Below are positions 58,383 to 64,000 of a DNA stretch of 64,000 nt, piece by piece. Under the pieces are notes generated by a model. The model worked only from the letters and a program-made list of their open reading frames with translations. It did not search any database and was not told where the DNA came from. Each line of letters opens with the position of its first letter. Position 1 is the stretch's first letter. The DNA comes from a virus: the IMG/VR virus record IMGVR_UViG_3300042484_001250, positions 62,001 to 126,000 of that record; one strand, 5' to 3'. The translations under genes and the position numbers were made by a program.

Positions 58383-59971
58383 GTAACGGAATACAACAAA
58401 AAAAATCTCTAAAGCAAATTATTGCAGAAGAATACAAAAAGTGTGCTAGTGACCCTATCCACTTTATGAAGAAATATTGTATGATTCAGCATCCGGTGAA
58501 AGGTAAAATACCATTTCACCTATTTCCGTTTCAAGAGAAAACATTAACCGAATTTAAGAACAATCGTTTTAACATCGTTCTTAAGTCACGTCAAACTGGT
58601 ATATCCACATTATCAGCAGGATATGCTTTGTGGAGTATGTTATTCAATACGGATTTCAACGTATTGGTTATTGCAACAAAACAAGAGGTTGCAAAGAACT
58701 TAGTAACAAAAGTAAGAGTAATGTACGAACTATTACCATCGTGGTTAAAGGGTGGTGCATTGGAAGATAACAAACTCTCACTCAAATTACAAAATGGTTC
58801 ACAAATCAAAGCAATTGCTTCCTCACCTGATGCAGGACGTTCGGAAGCATTATCACTTCTAATATTTGATGAGGCAGCTTTCATTGATGATATCGATGAG
58901 ATTTGGAAAGCAGCTCAATCTACTCTATCAACGGGTGGGGCGTGTATTGCCCTTTCAACTCCCAATGGTGTAGGTAATTGGTTTCATCAAACGTGGAGTG
59001 ATGCGGAATCATCTATAAATCCATTCAATACAATCAGATTACATTGGACAGTTCATCCAGAAAGAGACCAGACGTGGAGAGATGAGCAAGAAAGATTGTT
59101 GGGAAGAAAAGGAGCCGCACAGGAATGTGATTGTGACTTTATTTCATCTGGAGATAACGTAATTGACCCAGAACTCTTAATGTTCTACAAAGAAACTTAT
59201 GTTCAAGACCCTGTTTCAAAAGGTGGTATAGATAATAACTTTTGGAGATGGGAATATCCTACATCAAATGCATCTTATATGGTTGTAGCTGACGTTGCAA
59301 GAGGAGATGGTGCCGATTATTCTACATTCCACATTATGGATATTGTAACGGCAACGCAAGTTGGTGAATACAAAGGCAAGATAGATACAAAAGATTTTGG
59401 AAATTTGTTAGTAGCAATATCAACTGAATATAATGATGCTTTATTAGTAATTGAAAACGCAAACATTGGTTGGGCAACAATACAACAGGTAATAGATAGG
59501 GGGTATCGTAACCTATTCTATATGAGTAAAGATTTGAAATATGTAGATGTTGAAAATCAATTAAACAATAGATACAGAGCAGAAGATAGAGGATTAGTTG
59601 CTGGTTTTTCAACAACATCAAAGACAAGACCTTTAATCATATCAAAGTTGGATGATTATTTTAGAGAAAAGACGGTTATAGTACGTTCTTCTCGATTGAT
59701 TGATGAATTGTTCACATTTATATATTCAAGTGGTAGAGCGGAAGCTATGAAGGGTTATAACGATGACTTGGTGATGGCATTCTCTATTGGATTATGGGTA
59801 AGAGATACTGCGTTAAGATTAAGACAAGAAGGTATTGATTTAACAAAAATGGCAGTAGCTGGAATTACTGCAAATACATACGAAGGTGTGTATTCACCAT
59901 CTAATATGGATGAGAATCCTTGGAAGATGAGAGTAGGTGAAGGGTTCGAAGATTTAACCCAATGGTTATAG
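58379..59971 (+). CDS. Terminase large subunit, gp17-like
   Basis: Has 530 residues. The ATPase shows a Walker A in LKSRQTGIST (Lys69-Ser-Arg-Gln-Thr-Gly74), Walker B LLIFDEAAF with Asp164/Glu165, and the coupling motif ALSTPNG. The C-terminal RNase H-like nuclease starts at VVADVARGDGADYS (Asp305) and has LVIENANIGWATIQQV and YNDDLVMAFSIG as further sites. It packages DNA into the prohead through the portal encoded at 60471. Length and motif order are usual for T4-like terminases. Confidence 0.93.
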   Translation: MSNGIQQKKSLKQIIAEEYKKCASDPIHFMKKYCMIQHPVKGKIPFHLFPFQEKTLTEFKNNRFNIVLKSRQTGISTLSAGYALWSMLFNTDFNVLVIATKQEVAKNLVTKVRVMYELLPSWLKGGALEDNKLSLKLQNGSQIKAIASSPDAGRSEALSLLIFDEAAFIDDIDEIWKAAQSTLSTGGACIALSTPNGVGNWFHQTWSDAESSINPFNTIRLHWTVHPERDQTWRDEQERLLGRKGAAQECDCDFISSGDNVIDPELLMFYKETYVQDPVSKGGIDNNFWRWEYPTSNASYMVVADVARGDGADYSTFHIMDIVTATQVGEYKGKIDTKDFGNLLVAISTEYNDALLVIENANIGWATIQQVIDRGYRNLFYMSKDLKYVDVENQLNNRYRAEDRGLVAGFSTTSKTRPLIISKLDDYFREKTVIVRSSRLIDELFTFIYSSGRAEAMKGYNDDLVMAFSIGLWVRDTALRLRQEGIDLTKMAVAGITANTYEGVYSPSNMDENPWKMRVGEGFEDLTQWL

Positions 59972-59988
59972 TGTTTTAATATTTTTAC

Positions 59989-59997
59989 ATATTTATT
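59989..59997 (+). promoter_or_regulatory. Phage promoter motif variant ATATTTATT
   Basis: One-base variant of ATATTTATA, 24 bases before the start at 60022, in the gap after terminase. Same variant as at 15045. Confidence 0.45.
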
Positions 59998-60021
59998 GTA
60001 TATATCAAAATACTATTTACT

Positions 60022-60459
60022 ATGATTAAGTTAAAATCTTTACTAAACGAAGATGAGTATATAGACCAAGCATATGCTATGGGTGATACTCCGCAAGATA
60101 ATCCAATTGATGATTATGATGAATTGGATGTTGAGCAAGAAGATATGGATGACTTTATTGCATACTTACAACAATACTCAAACGAATTGAATGAGACAAA
60201 TTGTAATTGTGTGTTTGAAGCAGAATATCAGGGAAGAGAAGTAAAGTTAGGGAAACCGATGCAAGGCGATGTAAAGAAATTTAAGGTCTACGTCAAAAAC
60301 CCAAAAACAGGTAAGGTGATTAAAGTGAATTTTGGACAGAAGGGAATGGTTATTAAAAAAGACAATCCAGCAAGACGAAAATCATTTAGAGCAAGAATGA
60401 ATTGTGATAATCCCGGTCCAAGAACAAAGGCAAACTATTGGAGTTGTCGAAAATGGTAA
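60022..60459 (+). CDS. Head-region protein with conserved Cys/Trp-rich end
   Basis: Has 145 residues. An acidic N-terminal half (DNPIDDYDELDVEQEDMDDF) is followed by a small beta part (GREVKLGKPMQGDVKKFKVYVK, KVIKVNFGQKG) and a basic C-terminus (RRKSFRARMNCDNPG, ending ANYWSCRKW). This ending is a recurrent signature in small proteins located near the portal and terminase of T4-like marine phages; their role is not established. It is followed 11 bases later by the portal gene. Confidence 0.6.
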   Translation: MIKLKSLLNEDEYIDQAYAMGDTPQDNPIDDYDELDVEQEDMDDFIAYLQQYSNELNETNCNCVFEAEYQGREVKLGKPMQGDVKKFKVYVKNPKTGKVIKVNFGQKGMVIKKDNPARRKSFRARMNCDNPGPRTKANYWSCRKW

Positions 60460-60470
60460 AATAGAAAATT

Positions 60471-62234
60471 ATGGCAGAATTAAATGATGATAGAAGTTTT
60501 TTTGGTAGACTAAAGAAATTGTTTGCAACACAAGCCGTTGTCCGAATTGATAAAGATGGGAAACGTAAAGTTGTTGATACAGATGATAGACAGTACAATA
60601 CAAACTTTATTAATTTAAGAGATAGATATACAAAGTTACAAAAATCATTCTACGAACAACAAGGTGGTGCTCAATCAATGGCATATTCGCAAGTTCGTAG
60701 AGAATTATTCAGAGATTATGATGCAATGGATAATGACCCGATACTTTCATCGGCATTAGACATTTATGCGGATGAATCAACTACAAAAGATGAATATGGT
60801 GAGGTATTAACAATCAAATCATCTAATGAAAATGTAAAAGAAGCATTACACAACTTATTCTACGATATAATGAACGTAGAGTTTAACTTGTGGCCTTGGG
60901 TTCGTAATATGGTTAAGTATGGTGATTTCTTTTTGGCATTGGAAATTGGTGAGAATCAAGGAATTGTAAATGTAAAACCATATTCTGTCTACAATACTGA
61001 GCGATTAGAAAATACTGACCCATCAAATCCTAACTATGTTAAGTTTAAAGTAGAGTTGGATGAGATTGGAAAGAAGGAATATGAGAACTATGAAATGGCT
61101 CATTTTCGTTTACTTTCAGATACAAACTTCCTACCATATGGTAAATCAATGATTGAGGGAGCAAGAAGAATTTGGAAACAATTAACTCTTATGGAAGATG
61201 CGATGTTAATCCATCGTATTATGAGAGCTCCTGAAAAGAGAGTATTCAAAATTGATATTGGTAACATTCCACCGCAAGAGGTTGATAACTATATGCAAAA
61301 AATTATCAACAAAATGAAGAAAACTCCATTCGTTGATAGAAATACAGGAGATTACAACTTAAAATACAATATCCAAAACCTTACGGAAGATTTCTTTTTA
61401 CCTGTTAGAGGTGGAGATAGTGGTACATCAATTGAAAATATTAGTGGTTTAGAATATACTGCAACGGAAGATATTGATTACTTAAAAAACAAATTATTTG
61501 CTGCATTGAGAGTACCAAAGGCTTACTTATCTTATGATGAGAACGTAAATGGTAAAGCAACTCTTGCGGCAGAAGATGTTAGATTCGCAAGAACTGTTGA
61601 AAGAATTCAAAGAACAGTAGTAAGTGAATTAACTAAAATAGCAATCGTTCACTTAGCAGCTCAAGGTATTGATGATGCTGAAATGGTAAACTTTGAATTA
61701 ACTCTTACAAACTCATCTACAATCTATGAGCAAGAGAAAGTAAATCTTTGGAGTGAGAAGGTGAGATTAGGAACTGATATTAAAAATATGAATATGTTAT
61801 CTACCGATTGGGTATATCATAATGTATTTAATATGAGCGAAGATGAAATAAATACGGAGAGAGCTAAAGTAATATTAGATATCAAAGATAGATTTAGACA
61901 TAACTCAATTGAACAGCAAGGTGAAGACCCAGCAAATCCACCAAAACAACAAAATGTGGAGCAAGAGATAGAGGAGTTGAAATTGGGTATGAGTCAAGAC
62001 AAAGGTGGTAGACCAAGAGAAGGTAACACATATGGTAAAGATAAACACCCATATGGTAGAGACCCATTGGGTGATAAAGAAAATCACGGAGAAAGAAAAA
62101 GAGAAAATAGAAACATATCAACTGCAAAATTAGCAAAAGAATATATAAATGGAATATCAGCTAAAAGAAAGGTTTTGATTGAGAAATCTGGTATGTTAGA
62201 TGAAAAAAATTTATTAGATGACACAAAAATTTAA
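60471..62234 (+). CDS. Portal protein, gp20-like
   Basis: Has 587 residues, near the T4 gp20 length. Typical parts are YDAMDNDPILSSALDIYADEST, the NLWPWVRNMVKYGDFFLALEI segment, HFRLLSDTNFLPYGKSMIEGARRIWKQLTLMEDAMLIHRIMRAPEKRVF, and LKNKLFAALRVPKAYLSYDE. The dodecameric portal forms the head vertex through which terminase moves DNA. The C-terminal ~60 residues are charged and Gly-rich (GRPREGNTYGKDKHPYGRDPLGD). Position after terminase is the usual T4-like order. Confidence 0.92.
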   Translation: MAELNDDRSFFGRLKKLFATQAVVRIDKDGKRKVVDTDDRQYNTNFINLRDRYTKLQKSFYEQQGGAQSMAYSQVRRELFRDYDAMDNDPILSSALDIYADESTTKDEYGEVLTIKSSNENVKEALHNLFYDIMNVEFNLWPWVRNMVKYGDFFLALEIGENQGIVNVKPYSVYNTERLENTDPSNPNYVKFKVELDEIGKKEYENYEMAHFRLLSDTNFLPYGKSMIEGARRIWKQLTLMEDAMLIHRIMRAPEKRVFKIDIGNIPPQEVDNYMQKIINKMKKTPFVDRNTGDYNLKYNIQNLTEDFFLPVRGGDSGTSIENISGLEYTATEDIDYLKNKLFAALRVPKAYLSYDENVNGKATLAAEDVRFARTVERIQRTVVSELTKIAIVHLAAQGIDDAEMVNFELTLTNSSTIYEQEKVNLWSEKVRLGTDIKNMNMLSTDWVYHNVFNMSEDEINTERAKVILDIKDRFRHNSIEQQGEDPANPPKQQNVEQEIEELKLGMSQDKGGRPREGNTYGKDKHPYGRDPLGDKENHGERKRENRNISTAKLAKEYINGISAKRKVLIEKSGMLDEKNLLDDTKI

Positions 62235-62251
62235 CAAATAAAAAAAGGTTT

Positions 62252-62260
62252 ATATTTATA
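62252..62260 (+). promoter_or_regulatory. Phage promoter motif ATATTTATA
   Basis: Exact ATATTTATA preceded by T, but 41 bases before the start at 62302, the longest spacing seen. The extra leader (62261-62301) contains TATACGGTCGTAAG, with no evident structure. Confidence 0.5.
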
Positions 62261-62301
62261 TGTGTTACTATACGGTCGTAAGTTAAATATAGGGTAAATA
62301 A

Positions 62302-63183
62302 ATGAAAAAAATAAAGCACAGTAAATTCAAAAATACTGGAGTGTTATTTGAATTATTAGTAAGACAAATAACATTAGAGGTATTGAATGGAGATAAAACG
62401 GAAAATGCTAAGAAGATAGTTAAGGAGTTTTTTGCTCCCGGAACGGAACTTAATAAAGAGTTACGTTTGTATGAACTACTTTTAAAAGAAAAATATAATA
62501 CGGAGAGTAGAGCAGAGAAATTTGTAGATACTGTATCCCAAGCTCACTCAAAATTAAATGAGGGAAAACTAGCTAAAGAAAAATATGGTTTAATTAAAGA
62601 AATTGGTGCTAAATTCGAAATAGAGCAATTCTTATCATCGCCAATTACCAACTACAAAGTATTAGCTTCAATTTATAAAGTATTTGAATCTAAAAAATCG
62701 GAAAACTACGATATTAAAGATATATTCAATTCGAAGATTACCCTAATTGAAAACATCATAGCAAGACCTGCTAAAGTAGAAGCAGTTAAAAATGTTGAAT
62801 CGATTAAGTTAATGGAAACTTATTCTCAACAAGAAAAAGATTTACGTTTATTGACTTATAAGATATTGGTTGAAACTTTCAATAAAAAATATACTAATTT
62901 AGATACAAAACAAAAAGGCTTGTTGAAAGAGTATATTAACAATATGAGTAACACAACTAAATTCAAAGATTATGTTGTTACCGAAGTTCCTAAAATCGCA
63001 AAAGAACTTAGATTAATTGAAACTAAAGTTTGTGATAAAGTAACTAAAATCAAATTATTAGAAACAATTTCAGTATTAGAAAAAATGAAGATTGGAAAGA
63101 CTGTTTCCGATTCTCAAGTTTCATCTATTATGCTTTCTTATGAATTAGTTAAAGAATTAAAGAACAAAGTAAATGGAAAATAA
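62302..63183 (+). CDS. Helical head-assembly protein (prohead region)
   Basis: Has 293 residues, predicted almost wholly helical from its Lys/Glu/Leu pattern: FKNTGVLFELLVRQITLEVLNG at the start, then KKIVKEFFAPGTELNKELRLYELLLKEKYN and a long helical remainder. It lies between the portal and what appears to be the start of the prohead protease/core genes. Such helical proteins in this position in T4-like phages are head assembly or scaffold factors. No specific homologue is named. The next gene starts 11 bases before its stop. Confidence 0.55.
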   Translation: MKKIKHSKFKNTGVLFELLVRQITLEVLNGDKTENAKKIVKEFFAPGTELNKELRLYELLLKEKYNTESRAEKFVDTVSQAHSKLNEGKLAKEKYGLIKEIGAKFEIEQFLSSPITNYKVLASIYKVFESKKSENYDIKDIFNSKITLIENIIARPAKVEAVKNVESIKLMETYSQQEKDLRLLTYKILVETFNKKYTNLDTKQKGLLKEYINNMSNTTKFKDYVVTEVPKIAKELRLIETKVCDKVTKIKLLETISVLEKMKIGKTVSDSQVSSIMLSYELVKELKNKVNGK

Positions 63184-63739
63184 ATTAAGAGAAATAATCA
63201 GAACATTAGTCAAAGAGATTCAATCCGAAGATGAATTGGAGGAAATGACTGGAACTGGTGCAGTTGCTGGTTACAACACTCCTGCTGCATTTTCTAAACC
63301 CGGTCAAACTGGAAAGAAAAACAATAGATTAGCTAAAGTTACTGGTGGGACTGTTGTAGATGATTTAGAGGAAGGTAAATTAAAAGAAGATATTGGTGTA
63401 TTGGATTTAGACCCACATAAATTAAAACCAACAGCAACTCCATCAAAAAAAGAAAATGATAAAGATGAAACTATGGCAGATGTATCTTCTATGGAATTGG
63501 TTGAAAATCGTTGGTTAGAATTAAAAAGAGAAGATGCTTCTCCACAAAAGAAAATAGCTGTGGGATTGAGAAGTGTAAAATCTCAATTATCTGAAATTGA
63601 AAAGTTTGTTAATTGGTATTCAAGATTAAAAACTGAAAACAATTTGGACAGAACAGGTTACTACAAAAGAACATATAGTAACTTAAATACTATCAAAGAA
63701 AGATTAAATAAAATAGCGGAGAAAATCCACTCAATGTAA
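63173..63739 (+). CDS. Probable prohead core/assembly protein
   Basis: Has 188 residues. The N-terminus is a helix (KLREIIRTLVKEIQSEDELEEM) followed by a Gly/Pro linker (GTGAVAGYNTPAAFSKPGQTG), an acidic middle and a C-terminal helical part (IEKFVNWYSRLKTENNLDRTGYYKRTYSNLNTIKERLNKIAEKI). The overlap with the upstream gene suggests coupled translation. The segment VAGYNTPAAF is of the type found in proteins of marine T4-like phages near the head genes. Function inferred from place. Confidence 0.5.
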   Translation: MENKLREIIRTLVKEIQSEDELEEMTGTGAVAGYNTPAAFSKPGQTGKKNNRLAKVTGGTVVDDLEEGKLKEDIGVLDLDPHKLKPTATPSKKENDKDETMADVSSMELVENRWLELKREDASPQKKIAVGLRSVKSQLSEIEKFVNWYSRLKTENNLDRTGYYKRTYSNLNTIKERLNKIAEKIHSM

Positions 63740-63740
63740 T

Positions 63741-63947
63741 ATGGCAGGTATAACAAAACAAAAACTAAAAGAATTAGTTAAGGAAGTAATGGTAGAAGAA
63801 ACTGAATATCAGGCATTCTTCCAAAAGGCATTAGATAAAGCTGGTAAATCTATTCCATCTATGAGTGATGATGAAAAGAAAGCATTCTTTGATAAAATTG
63901 ATGCAGCATGGAATGGTAAAGGTGAAAAATCCGAATCCGTAAAATAA
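63741..63947 (+). CDS. Small head-region protein
   Basis: Has 68 residues: ITKQKLKELVKEVMVEETEYQ, then FFQKALDKAGKSIPSMSDDEKKAFFDKIDAAWNGKG. Helical and charged; the start resembles the N-terminal helix of the preceding protein (LVKEV against LVKEI). It begins one base after the previous stop. Small proteins like this between portal and protease genes in T4-like phages can be prohead core parts. Not recognised more exactly. Confidence 0.5.
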   Translation: MAGITKQKLKELVKEVMVEETEYQAFFQKALDKAGKSIPSMSDDEKKAFFDKIDAAWNGKGEKSESVK

Positions 63948-63954
63948 TAACAAA

Positions 63955-64000
63955 ATGAAGAATCTTTTAATAGAAACCAAATTATTCGAAGGAAAGGTGC
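63955..64000 (+). CDS. Start of the next head gene (partial)
   Basis: ATG at 63955 opens a frame, MKNLLIETKLFEGKV, that runs off the window. From its place after the portal and core-like genes it may be the prohead protease (gp21-like) or another core protein, but 15 residues are too few to decide. Confidence 0.45.
   Translation, partial: MKNLLIETKLFEGKV

Noticed and set aside
1-64000. tRNA genes, CRISPR arrays, integrase, insertion sequences
   Set aside because: No cloverleaf-like segments, spaced direct repeats, recombinase motifs or terminal inverted repeats were noticed by eye; a dedicated tRNA or repeat search could still find a missed case.

Overview
The window reads as part of a large, AT-rich genome of a contractile-tailed (T4-like myovirus) phage whose host is probably a member of the Bacteroidota. 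Phage origin rests on a terminase large subunit, a portal, gp25-like and gp6/J-like baseplate proteins, tail-fibre proteins with an S74 auto-chaperone, a CHC2/Toprim primase and an Mre11/Rad50 recombination nuclease. A Bacteroidota host is suggested by signal peptides ending in -SQ/-GQ/-AQ, lipoproteins, a TonB-dependent receptor with an N-terminal carboxypeptidase-like domain, weak or absent Shine-Dalgarno sequences, and two exact matches to the Bacteroidota -7 promoter box TAnnTTTG. All genes but two are on the + strand and are tightly packed. The two exceptions are small minus-strand genes read directly from the bases at 14750-14890 and 41696-41863.

Layout. (1) 1-15.7 kb is an accessory region rich in exported proteins: a secreted C-type lectin with dockerin-like and cohesin-like parts, two related beta-barrel proteins, two paralogous lipoproteins, small membrane (holin-like) proteins, a CsgG-like protein, a class 3 lipase, a TonB-dependent receptor translationally coupled to a beta-helix lipoprotein, a glycosyltransferase, and a protein combining a long Ala/Ser and Lys/Glu low-complexity stretch with a beta-barrel. 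(2) 15.7-28.3 kb is the baseplate/hub region: an Ntn-hydrolase-like protein, a probable hub/spike protein, three consecutive peptidoglycan hydrolases of unrelated families (M15, CHAP, GH19), then gp25, gp6 and other wedge-like proteins. (3) 28.3-36.7 kb encodes a 1787-residue baseplate/tail protein and three smaller tail structural proteins. (4) 36.8-41.9 kb is a replication/recombination island: GIY-YIG-like protein, primase, a single-chain Mre11-Rad50 fusion and a ribbon-helix-helix-like regulator. (5) 42-54 kb holds a 2056-residue tail fibre, a poly-threonine protein, three glycosyltransferase genes (one with three domains, one TibC-like) and two paralogous small coiled-coil proteins. (6) 54-64 kb is the packaging/head region: a nucleotidyltransferase-ligase-like fusion, a Cys4 protein, terminase, portal, and the start of the prohead region.

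Expression. Sixteen intergenic sites carry ATATTTATA or a one-base variant, nearly all 17-28 bases before a start codon. I read this as a phage-specific, probably late, promoter element; it resembles the host -7 box with the final G replaced by A. The host-type box TATATTTG is seen at only two places, before the primase and before the three-domain glycosyltransferase. Two strong hairpin terminators each precede a copy of the ATATTTATA motif. The gene for the TonB-dependent receptor has a different leader, a long hairpin that includes its start codon.

Most notable are the receptor/lipoprotein pair with its hairpin, the Mre11-Rad50 fusion, the NMNAT-like/ligase-like fusion, the glycosylation island next to a Thr10 tract, the triple hydrolase cassette and the promoter motif. 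Tail sheath, tail tube and major capsid genes were not recognised and presumably lie outside the window. No tRNA, CRISPR array, integrase or transposase was seen.
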